In this document: one piece after another, positions 53,334 to 62,628 of the stretch | Numbering within the stretch: the stretch's first letter is position 1 | How the letters are laid out: every line of letters starts with the position of its first letter | DNA from: Roseimicrobium sp. ORNL1 | GTDB lineage: Bacteria; Verrucomicrobiota; Verrucomicrobiia; Verrucomicrobiales; Verrucomicrobiaceae | DNA length: 64,000 nucleotides | Assembly (NCBI RefSeq): GCF_011044495.1 | Contig: NZ_CP049143.1 | Coordinates: 2,356,001 to 2,420,000 of the forward strand | Direction: 5' to 3' | Notes under the pieces: generated by a model | The model's database searches: none | What the model saw: only the letters and a program-made list of their open reading frames with translations | Told to the model about the DNA's origin: nothing | Program-made: the position numbers and the translations under genes

Positions 53334-53843
53334 ATGAACAAGCTTGCCCTCTTCCTCGCACCGCTGGCGCTCTCCCTCCTCACCAACTGCGCTGGCTATC
53401 AGCCCGGCTCCAGCAAGCCCCACCAGCTGGCCAGCGTGACGAAGCTCGCCGTGCCCACCTTCAAGAATGACACGCTGGAACCCCGCCTCGAAGTGCTGGT
53501 GACCAACGCGCTCATCAAGAAGCTCCAGGCAGACGGCGCTTATCAGATCGTCCCACGTGAAGAGGCAGACGCCGTGCTGAATGCGACCATCACCGACATC
53601 GATCGCAGCCAGTTCCGCGCCGTGCGTAGCAATACGCTCCGCTCCTCGGAACTCCTCATGCGCCTGCGCGTTGACTACACCGTGGACGCCAGCTCCGGTG
53701 AGGAACTCCTGAAGGGCCAGGTGCAGGGCGCTTCGAACATCGTGATCGACCCGAGCCTGCAAATCACCGAACGCCAGGCCCTGGCAGACGCTGCTGAGCG
53801 CCTCTCCATCTCGATGGCCAGCGCCGTGTCGGAAGGTTGGTAA
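53334..53843 (+). CDS. lptE: LptE-like LPS-assembly lipoprotein
   Basis: A 169-residue protein. A signal peptide with lipobox LLTNC (Cys19), GYQPG just after it, then VTKLAVPTFKNDTLEPRLEV, LVTNALIKKLQADGAYQIVP and ADAVLNATITDIDRSQFRAV. This is the LptE pattern (GYxxx, IxVPxFxNxTxxPxLE, L...L...F..DGRY). LptE plugs the LptD barrel in lipopolysaccharide export. It is adjacent to the BamD-like gene and 70 bases before a terminator. Confidence 0.85.
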   Translation: MNKLALFLAPLALSLLTNCAGYQPGSSKPHQLASVTKLAVPTFKNDTLEPRLEVLVTNALIKKLQADGAYQIVPREEADAVLNATITDIDRSQFRAVRSNTLRSSELLMRLRVDYTVDASSGEELLKGQVQGASNIVIDPSLQITERQALADAAERLSISMASAVSEGW

Positions 53844-53912
53844 AGCCGGTGCGACGGTGAGCGGTAGGACGGTGTGACAGTGAAAGTCGCGCATTGAATC
53901 GAATATCCTTTG

Positions 53913-53946
53913 AAAACGGCGGCCATCTGGTCGCCGTTTTTTTGTG
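53913..53946 (+). terminator. Rho-independent terminator after lptE
   Basis: AAAACGGCG pairs with CGCCGTTTT across GCCATCTGGT and is followed by a T-run of seven. It is 70 bases after the stop. Confidence 0.9.
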
Positions 53947-53968
53947 TGTGGGTGAATGGCGCGGAGGT

Positions 53969-54010
53969 GGGAATGGCCGCAAAAGAACGCAAAGAACACA
54001 AAAGGGAGGT
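53969..54010. repeat. GCAAAAGAACGC-family repeat fragment
   Basis: GGGAATGGCCGCAAAAGAAC and then GCAAAGAACACAAAAGGGAG. It is the left end of the 190-bp element and lies between two hairpins. Confidence 0.65.
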
Positions 54011-54040
54011 TCGGGAATCGGAACTCAGACTTTCAAGGAG

Positions 54041-54068
54041 CGGCGACTTCAGTCGCCGTTTTCTGTTT
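54041..54068 (+). terminator. Second hairpin with T-run downstream of lptE
   Basis: GCGGCGACT pairs with AGTCGCCGT and TTTCTGTTT follows. It is similar in sequence to the first terminator's end (TCGCCGTTTT), as if duplicated, and sits just before the stop of the convergent gene at 54087. Confidence 0.6.
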
Positions 54069-54086
54069 GAGTGAGCAGTAGCACGC

Positions 54087-54512
54087 CTATTTTTTTGGCT
54101 CGACACGCCACCAGATCCTCCGGCCCTGGTTGGCGTCTTCGGGGGCAAGTGTCAGGGCGGTTTTGTTCAGTACCAGAATATCGTCACCGTCCGCGGTACC
54201 GGGTGGGATTTTGGTCGACTTCGTGTAGGTGAAATTCATCCTGCCATTCCCAAGGATATCCTTCTGGGCCTGCCACCTGCCTTCGTATTCGTCATCCAGC
54301 CTGCCGTTCAGGAAGGACTTGCCCTGGAAGGTTTTGTCTGCATGGAAGGTGAGTACATGCTGTACCTTTCCCACGGTGCGCGTGTACGTGCCCGGCATCA
54401 ATGTCAGGTCGATGTCTGGTACCCTGACGGGATCGAAGGCCCAGACGACGGGATTCCATGCGAGCATGACACTCGCAAGCAGCAAGGTGAGCATGTGTAC
54501 TTTCACGGACAT
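54087..54512 (-). CDS. Secreted protein of unknown function, 141 residues
   Basis: MSVKVHMLTLLLASVMLAWN, then PVVWAFDPVRV, is a signal peptide. The mature part is a beta-rich domain (PGTYTRTVGKVQHVLTFHAD, KTFQGKSFLNGRLDDEYEGR, WQAQKDILGNGRMNFTYTKS) of the kind seen in small lipocalin-like stress proteins. No catalytic motif. The ATG at 54512 begins at the signal peptide. Confidence 0.6.
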   Translation of the reverse strand: MSVKVHMLTLLLASVMLAWNPVVWAFDPVRVPDIDLTLMPGTYTRTVGKVQHVLTFHADKTFQGKSFLNGRLDDEYEGRWQAQKDILGNGRMNFTYTKSTKIPPGTADGDDILVLNKTALTLAPEDANQGRRIWWRVEPKK

Positions 54513-54621
54513 CCTTGGACTTGGTCTAAACTCGCCTGAAGCATAACCCGAATGACCTGTTGTATTCAAGAGAGTTCGAATGAGAGCATTTTAGCTGATG
54601 CTATGGCAGTATGAATCTCGC

Positions 54622-54677
54622 GACAGGAAGTCGGGTCTCCTGACCGGACAGCGGTTGGCGGGTTTTCCTACCCGCCT
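54622..54677. repeat. ACAGGAAGTCG repeat, second copy
   Basis: GACAGGAAGTCGGGTCTCCT and GACCGGACAG, then CCTACCCGCC. It matches 38634-38690. A CGTCTCGTGAGAACGCC motif just after recalls the ends of the GTGCGG-family elements. Confidence 0.6.
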
Positions 54678-54760
54678 GCGCGTCTCGTGAGAACGCCAGT
54701 GCCCGTGCAGGGTGTGCGTCCTCGTGATGAAAGTGCAATGTGAAAATGAGGCGGCAGCCT

Positions 54761-55221
54761 CCAAGGATTGGGGGCATTCCTGCCATAAACATTAACCTGA
54801 GGATTTCATTTGTGCCGGAGGGGACACAATAGCCTGCGAGTTCGTCGTCGAAACGAACACACTATCGAGCCCCTGAGACACCATTGACTCTGCACCTCAA
54901 CCCCCCTTAACAAAAAGGACGGTAGGGATGCGCTCCTGCGCGTCCGTAGATAGTGGGCGGAGGCGGAGGGGGATGCCATGTGGCGAAGCCGTTTCGTGCC
55001 GCAGTTCCACACCACCTCCGCCCGCCTGAAGTCGGACGCGCAGGAGCGCATCCCTACCGCCTCTTTGGTGGAAGGACGTTTACCTTGAAGGGCGTAGTCC
55101 GCAAAACTCCTTCGACTGTGTCTCATAGCCCACAGCGAGAGACACGTGCTTGCCAAGCGGAGGCTTCGGCACGCTCTCGTTTAGGTTAATGCGTATGGCA
55201 GGAGTGCCCCCGATCCTTGGG
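54761..55221. mobile_element. Nested inverted-repeat element, 461 bp
   Basis: Outer ends of about 42 bp (CCAAGGATTGGGGGCATTCC then TGCCATAAACATTAACCT; complement at 55180-55221) are complementary with about six mismatches. Nested inside are arms of about 27 bp (GGTAGGGATGCGCTCCTGCG at 54921, complement at 55033-55059) and a GTGGGCGGAGG/CCTCCGCCC pair. No coding sequence. It occupies most of the 845-base gap 54513-55358. Confidence 0.75.
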
Positions 55222-55288
55222 CTGTCGCCTCGTGTCTGTCTCGCACCAACATTTGCTCTCCCGTGAGGACTCGTACGATTTGCGGTAC

Positions 55289-55334
55289 AAAAAACTCCCC
55301 GGTCCCGCGAAATGAAACGCGGGAACCGGGGAGG
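55289..55334 (-). terminator. Rho-independent terminator of the copper locus (minus strand)
   Basis: On the minus strand, CTCCCCGGTTCCCGCG pairs with CGCGGGACCGGGGAG around TTTCATTT and is followed by TTTTTTG. It is about 25 bases after the stop of the small metal-binding gene. Confidence 0.9.
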
Positions 55335-55358
55335 GTTGTGGTCAGTTGGAGTTCGGGC

Positions 55359-55613
55359 TTACTTCACCTTGGAGAGGTACTTCGCCGGATTGGCGTCGAA
55401 CTTCTTGATGCAGGGCTTGCAGCAGAACTTCACTTCCTGGCCGTCATGGGTCTTGGTGATGACCTTGCCCATGCTGCCAAGTTCGTTGCCGCTCACGACG
55501 CAGGTCTTCTGCGTGTAAGGCTTCGCAGCGGAGGCTGTGGTGGGCAGGCTGGTCGCGGCCAGGGCAACGCCGAGGAGAACGGTGGAAAGGAGGGCGGTGA
55601 GTTTTGTTTTCAT
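55359..55613 (-). CDS. Secreted YHS/TRASH-like metal-binding protein, 84 residues
   Basis: A signal peptide (LLSTVLLGVALAATSLPTTA) is followed by QKTCVVSGNELGSMGKVITK, then THDGQEVKFCCKPCIKKFDA and NPAKYLSKV. The C..SG..L......V...G..V.FCC..C...F...P..YL pattern is that of the YHS/TRASH-like metal-binding domain, proposed for copper/heavy-metal handling. It is downstream of the CopA-CopB fusion on the same strand with the only strong terminator of the locus after it. Confidence 0.85.
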   Translation of the reverse strand: MKTKLTALLSTVLLGVALAATSLPTTASAAKPYTQKTCVVSGNELGSMGKVITKTHDGQEVKFCCKPCIKKFDANPAKYLSKVK

Positions 55614-55754
55614 AGTCGTGAAGATGTCAGGGGTTTGTGGGTCTCTGTATCTCGTGTCTACAGGGTTTGATTTGAGGGTTTGTGTTCGTGTTCGGTCTTG
55701 GTTTCGTTTTCTTGTTTGGGTAAGGATGGCGGGAATGGGCCGCCGAAATCGGGA

Positions 55755-58007
55755 TCAAAATCTGACTTCCAGGCCCGCGCCGAGGCCGTAGTCGGAGTGA
55801 TATTGGGTGATGAGCGAAGCGGTGCGTGTGAGCGTGTAGGTCGCTCCGGCGGACCACTTCCACTCGGTGTTGGTGTCGTACTCCACCTGGCCGAAAGCAG
55901 CGAGGCGTGGGGTGAGCTGGAACTCCTTCGCCAGGGCGAAGCGGGCGTCGCCTTCGCTGTCGAGGCTGATGGTGGCCCAGGCGAGCAGGGGCAGGCGGTA
56001 GTTGAAGCCGATGACACCTCGGTTCTCTGCGTCGTCTTCATTGGTGAGGCGTGCGCCGATGAAGGCCTGGAAGTCCGCGCTGAAGTAGCGCTGGTAGAGC
56101 GCCTCCACTTCGTACTCGGTGTCGTCCACATTCGCCCAGCCGACCTCCCAGCCCAGCAGGATGTCGTTCTTGGGATTCATCCAGGTGATGAGGCCCTCCG
56201 TCATGTGGGACTGGATGGAGGCCGCGCCCCAGATGTAAGACATATCATGGCTGTGCTCGCCGAGGCCGCCCATGGCCATGCTGCCGCCGTGGCGATGGGC
56301 ACTGGCACCAAGGGCACGGCCAAGGCTTGCACCCAGGCCAATGCCAAGACCATCACCATGGTCACCGGAGGCGATGCTGCTCTGCGCAGCATCACCCGCA
56401 TTGCCAGCAGCGGCCACCTCGGTATTCGCTGAAGGATGGTCCGCGTACTTCGGCATCGCGCCATCCTCCGGCGCGTAGCGGAACACGCGGGCCATGCCGG
56501 ACATCATGTGATAGAGGATGTGGCAGTGGAACATCCAGTCGTGCGTTTCGTTCGCCTCGAACTCGACGGTGCGCGTGCTCATGGGCGGCACGTCCACGGT
56601 GTGCTTCAGTGGGGAGCGTTTTCCCTGGCCCATGAGCAGGCGGAAGAAGTGGCCGTGCAGGTGGATGGGATGGTGCATCATGGTGTCATTCACCAGTTCC
56701 AGCTCGATGATTTCACCCTTCTTGATGTGAATGTAGGGGTCCTGGGCGATGGTCTTGCCATTGAAGCCCCAGATGTAGCGGTTCATGTCGCCTGTCAGCT
56801 TGAGCGAGATCTTCCGGCGCGGCAGGTTCTTCGGCAGCGTGGTGCTGCCGGGTGACTTCAGCAGGCGGTAGGGCGAGCCGGGGCGGGGGAGGTTGAGCGA
56901 AGCGCGCGGGTCATCCTCCTTCTCTTCCAGGGAAAGGTTCAGCATCTCATCCATGGAGTACACATTCGCCTTGGGTGGATCCTCAGCAGGAGTCAGGGGG
57001 CCACTGCCGAAGAAGGCAGACATGTGCCCGCTGCCATCCTGCGCCGTGGCGCGCAGCTCGAACTGGCCGCTCGCTGGCACGGTGACAATCACATCATACG
57101 TCTCCGCGATGGCCATGAGGAAACGGTCCACCTTCACCGGCTCCACAGCGGGACCGTCCGCTGCCACGATGGTCATGGGACCGGCCGAAGACGTGAGGAA
57201 GAAGTAGGATGCGGCGGAGGCATTGATGATGCGCAGGCGGATGCGTTCCCCCGGCTTGCCTCCGAGATCCACCGTGCGCTTGCCATTGATGAGAAAGGCA
57301 TCGTACCCCACATCGGAGAGATCCATGGGAGGCATCTTGGCCCACTGGTTGGAGAGGTATTCCTTGAAGTGACTTGCCTTGATGGCGCCGAGGATGGACT
57401 GGGCATTGCCACGCTTCAGTCCGAAGTAGTCGCTGCCACGCATGAGCATGCGCATGACTTCGTGCGGGTCGATGTTTGTCCAGTCGGAGAGCACCAGGAC
57501 CTCCTCGCGGTCCGCCTTCACCGGTTCACCGCCACGTGGCAGGACCACGATGGAGCCGTACACACCTATCTGCTCCTGCAGGTGCGTGTGCGAGTGGTAC
57601 CAGTAGGTGCCGGAGTGCTTGAGCTGGAACTCAAACGTGTGCGATTTCCCCGGGAGGATGGGTGGGGTGGTGATGTAGGGCACGCCGTCTTGCACATTTG
57701 GCAGGAGCAGGCCGTGCCAGTGCGTGGAGGTCTCCTCGTTCTTCAGGCGGTTGTGCACATGGATGCGCGCCCACTCGCCCTCGCGGAAGCGCAGCGTGGG
57801 GCCGGGGATGCCGCCATTGATGGTGAGCCCGCGCACGTGTTTGCCGGCGGGGCTGACGGTTTGTTCGTCGATGTAGAGATCGTACTCCACGACCTTCGCG
57901 CCGGGAGGAGCCTTGAGCTTGCACTCGTCGCAGGCCATCGCGGCCAGCGGGTGCAGCAGTGCCAGCGTGGCGAGGGCACGGAAGAGGGAGGTGAGGGGGA
58001 GGTGCAT
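55755..58007 (-). CDS. CopA-CopB fusion: multicopper oxidase with C-terminal CopB-like beta-barrel domain
   Basis: A 750-residue protein. A Sec-type signal peptide ends around Ala25. Copper-ligand motifs of a CopA-type multicopper oxidase are HWHG (96-99), HSHTH (138-142), HPIHLHGH (446-453) and HCHILYHMMSGM (494-505, with the type 1 axial Met). After a His/Met/Gly linker (511-590), residues about 590-750 read AASIQSHMTEGLITWMNPKN, GWEVGWANVDDTEYEVEALY and ending GLGAGLEVRF, the pattern of CopB outer-membrane copper-resistance proteins. CopA and CopB are normally separate genes. Unlike most CopA proteins it lacks a twin-arginine signal. Role: periplasmic copper oxidation and binding. Confidence 0.88.
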   Translation of the reverse strand: MHLPLTSLFRALATLALLHPLAAMACDECKLKAPPGAKVVEYDLYIDEQTVSPAGKHVRGLTINGGIPGPTLRFREGEWARIHVHNRLKNEETSTHWHGLLLPNVQDGVPYITTPPILPGKSHTFEFQLKHSGTYWYHSHTHLQEQIGVYGSIVVLPRGGEPVKADREEVLVLSDWTNIDPHEVMRMLMRGSDYFGLKRGNAQSILGAIKASHFKEYLSNQWAKMPPMDLSDVGYDAFLINGKRTVDLGGKPGERIRLRIINASAASYFFLTSSAGPMTIVAADGPAVEPVKVDRFLMAIAETYDVIVTVPASGQFELRATAQDGSGHMSAFFGSGPLTPAEDPPKANVYSMDEMLNLSLEEKEDDPRASLNLPRPGSPYRLLKSPGSTTLPKNLPRRKISLKLTGDMNRYIWGFNGKTIAQDPYIHIKKGEIIELELVNDTMMHHPIHLHGHFFRLLMGQGKRSPLKHTVDVPPMSTRTVEFEANETHDWMFHCHILYHMMSGMARVFRYAPEDGAMPKYADHPSANTEVAAAGNAGDAAQSSIASGDHGDGLGIGLGASLGRALGASAHRHGGSMAMGGLGEHSHDMSYIWGAASIQSHMTEGLITWMNPKNDILLGWEVGWANVDDTEYEVEALYQRYFSADFQAFIGARLTNEDDAENRGVIGFNYRLPLLAWATISLDSEGDARFALAKEFQLTPRLAAFGQVEYDTNTEWKWSAGATYTLTRTASLITQYHSDYGLGAGLEVRF

Positions 58008-58140
58008 GACTGAGTGCTTGAAGATTCGGATCTGAGGAATCAACGATGGCCTGCAGGAGCGAGCCATCTGGGGTGCCCGGGCATGATGTTCCGTGAATAC
58101 GGCAACGCCTGGGCGCAATGCGTCTGTCAGCGACGCAGAA

Positions 58141-58542
58141 TCAGATCAGAATGGCGCAGAAAAGGACCGGTAGCCGGACATGCGGCGTGGCCTGTTCTGA
58201 CGCGTCAGTCAGGGTAAAATGCGACTGCTGCTCGCTGAGAGGAGCGGCGGGCTGGGGGACTGCTTCCTGGGACTTCCAGTAGACCACGGGAATGACATCA
58301 CGCGTGGACTGGGAGGGAATAGTGGGGAGCTCAGTCGGTTGCTGCTGCTCGGAGGTGGGAGCGCAGGCGCAGGTGTTGGCAGCTTCCTGTTGGTCCTGTT
58401 CCTGGACCGATGCGCAGCAGTCCATCGTGCATGATGGCGCGTGTTTCGCTGTCGTCATCGTCATCGCGCGCAGTCCCACCGCGCCAGGCAGTGCCTGGAG
58501 CAGGACAGCGAAGATGAGGACGATGGAACGGAAGTGACGCAT
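58141..58542 (-). CDS. Secreted cysteine-rich protein of the copper locus, 133 residues
   Basis: MRHFRSIVLIFAVLLQALPG, then AVGLRAMTMTTAKHAPSCTM and DCCASVQ...NTCACAP, forms a signal peptide plus a Cys/His/Met-rich stretch. The remainder is Gln/Pro/Ser-rich with a hydrophobic end (PHVRLPVLFCAILI). It is the first gene upstream of the CopA-CopB fusion, on the same strand, 133 bases away. This layout (short, Cys-rich, MTMT) resembles small periplasmic copper-associated proteins. Function inferred from context. Confidence 0.6.
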   Translation of the reverse strand: MRHFRSIVLIFAVLLQALPGAVGLRAMTMTTAKHAPSCTMDCCASVQEQDQQEAANTCACAPTSEQQQPTELPTIPSQSTRDVIPVVYWKSQEAVPQPAAPLSEQQSHFTLTDASEQATPHVRLPVLFCAILI

Positions 58543-58604
58543 GAAACTGCGATGCGGAAAGTGGAAATGGCTCTCTATGAGTGCATACGCACGAGGGCCC
58601 GATT

Positions 58605-58622
58605 TGTTACAATGGTACAATA
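58605..58622 (-). promoter_or_regulatory. Candidate regulatory site upstream of the copper locus
   Basis: On the minus strand, ATTGTACCATTGTAAC is a direct repeat of ATTGTA with 2 bases between, 63 bases before the first start codon. TACAATGGTA within it differs at one position from the TACANNTGTA copper-responsive box known from CopY-type regulators. The resemblance may be chance and no regulator gene lies nearby. Confidence 0.3.
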
Positions 58623-58761
58623 CTGGGCTTATGAGTTGGACGCAAGGGGAGGGTGGTTTGTTCAGTTTGAGGTACTATTGCACGGGAGCGAAGTGTGGCG
58701 GCCCTAGGAGCGCTGGCTTTGCGAAGCGTATGAGCGTTAGGTTGAGGATACGGAAGCTGTG

Positions 58762-58957
58762 CCGAAGGCCCTGGACTGCGCGCAGCCCTGCTGCCGCTTT
58801 CCTCAAGTGCAGCCTGCTGCACGCTTCACCGCGACGCAGTCGCCTGGCTTTTCTGGAGACATCACCCTACGAGTGAATGTCACCATCGCCACAGCAGGCT
58901 GTGGACTCTGGAAAGCGGCAGCAGGGCTGCACGCAGTCCAGGGACGCTGCGCGTCAC
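58762..58957. mobile_element. Inverted-repeat element, CAGCCTGCTGCCGCTTTC arms, copy 2 (reverse orientation)
   Basis: About 196 bp, the reverse complement of the unit at 40183-40377 along its length. Arms CCTGGACTGCGCGCAGCCCT and onward (58771-58803) against 58912-58945. The internal landmarks (GTGCAGCCTGCTGCAC, CGCGACGCAGTCGC, CCACAGCAGGCTGTGG) come in the opposite order to copy 1. No gene inside. Confidence 0.85.
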
Positions 58958-59005
58958 GGCATCCAGATCTGTCGTGAATGCTCCCTTCTTCTCTGGTGTC
59001 ACCTG

Positions 59006-59040
59006 CAAAAAGAAAGCGCCAGTGCGATACACCGGCGCCT
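59006..59040 (-). terminator. Rho-independent terminator of glgP (minus strand)
   Basis: On the minus strand, GGCGCCGGTG pairs with CACTGGCGC around TATCG and is followed by TTTCTTTTTG. It lies about 40 bases after the stop of glgP. Confidence 0.85.
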
Positions 59041-59075
59041 TCAAATGTTTACGCAGTCTCTTACTTACTTCCGCG

Positions 59076-61565
<2,490 letters not shown>

Positions 61566-61668
61566 GACTTTTTCAGTGGGTGAGTGGGTAGTTCGTTTGG
61601 TCGGGAGTTTTTATACCAGAGGGAACAGGAAAATGGAATGCTGAAGCGCGGGTGGGTGCCTCTGTCAT

Positions 61669-62436
61669 TCACTCAGGATGAGCTTCGTGCCCCGCCGCCC
61701 GGTCGCGCGTCATCCATTTCGGGAGCTCGTGGGGACCGATGAGCAGGGTGATTTCACCTTTGGGAGCTTTCACAGCATAGTGATCAAGCACGGACTGCGC
61801 CGAACCGCGCCGGAATTCCTCAAACATCTTCGTCAATTCACGCGCGACCACCACAGGGTGTTGAGGATTCCGCTTCGCCACCATCTCCAGAGTATCCACC
61901 AGCCGGTAGGGCGACTCAAAATAAATGCTGGTGCATTCTCGTTGCATGGCGGCCTCGAGTTCGGTGTCCCGCTGGCCCTTCTTGTGAGGCAGGAAGCCAC
62001 CGAAATAGAAGGGCACCGTGGGCAGCCCGGACCCGGCCAGGGCGGTGAGCACGGCACTGGCTCCGGGTACCACCTCGATGCGCAACCCCGCGCCGATGGC
62101 GGCAAACACGAGGCGCTGGCCCGGGTCGGACACGGTGGGGAAGCCGGCGTCTGAGACCAGGGCGATGGTCTCGCCATTCTCAATACGCCCCAGCAGCTCC
62201 GGGATGCGCCGGGCCTCATTGTGCTCCGTGAGGGAAATGAGGGGGACCTGCAGGCCGTGATGGTGGAGCAGATGGATGGTGCGCCGGGTATCCTCACACG
62301 CCACACAGGCCGCGTTCTTCAGGGCCTCCACGGCACGCGCACTGAGGTCGCCCAGGTTCCCAATCGGGGTGGCAATGAGCTGGAGGCAGGGTGTGGAGGT
62401 GGGGGCAGAAGCAGAGGCTGGAGACGGGTCCGGCAT
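61669..62436 (-). CDS. rsmI: 16S rRNA (cytidine(1402)-2'-O)-methyltransferase
   Basis: A 255-residue protein. LIATPIGNLGDLSARAVEAL is the N-terminal signature, followed by VACEDTR, IALVSDAGFPTVSDPGQRLV, VPGASAVLTALAGSGLP and FYFGGFLPHKKGQR. GFP replaces the usual GTP in the SDAGTP motif, a small change. It methylates the ribose of C1402 in 16S rRNA. It lacks the C-terminal extension of some homologues. It is 104 bases upstream of glgP on the same strand. Confidence 0.93.
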   Translation of the reverse strand: MPDPSPASASAPTSTPCLQLIATPIGNLGDLSARAVEALKNAACVACEDTRRTIHLLHHHGLQVPLISLTEHNEARRIPELLGRIENGETIALVSDAGFPTVSDPGQRLVFAAIGAGLRIEVVPGASAVLTALAGSGLPTVPFYFGGFLPHKKGQRDTELEAAMQRECTSIYFESPYRLVDTLEMVAKRNPQHPVVVARELTKMFEEFRRGSAQSVLDHYAVKAPKGEITLLIGPHELPKWMTRDRAAGHEAHPE

Positions 62437-62518
62437 GGAAGCGGCGGGCGGGGGTGGAAGCGGAAGGGGCGGTCACCAACAAGGAGGAGGAAGTGCCTCA
62501 GCGCAATGCCTTCTGACA

Positions 62519-62620
62519 ACCTCAGTCTCCGAAGTTTTCTCTGCGTCTCAGTTTCAAATTCAATGCAGCCCGTCCCACCCAGCGCCTCAGGCTATCAACT
62601 ATCAACCATAGACCATCAAC
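62519..62620. repeat. Repeat remnant between rsmI and ppk
   Basis: 62519-62566 carries CTCAGTCTCCGAAGTTTTCT and CTGCGTCTCAGTTTCAAATT, then CAATGC. It matches one arm of the 30818 element. A run of CTATCAACTATCAACCATAG and then ACCATCAACC follows as a degenerate 7-8-base tandem repeat. Confidence 0.55.
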
Positions 62621-62628
62621 CCCCAGCC

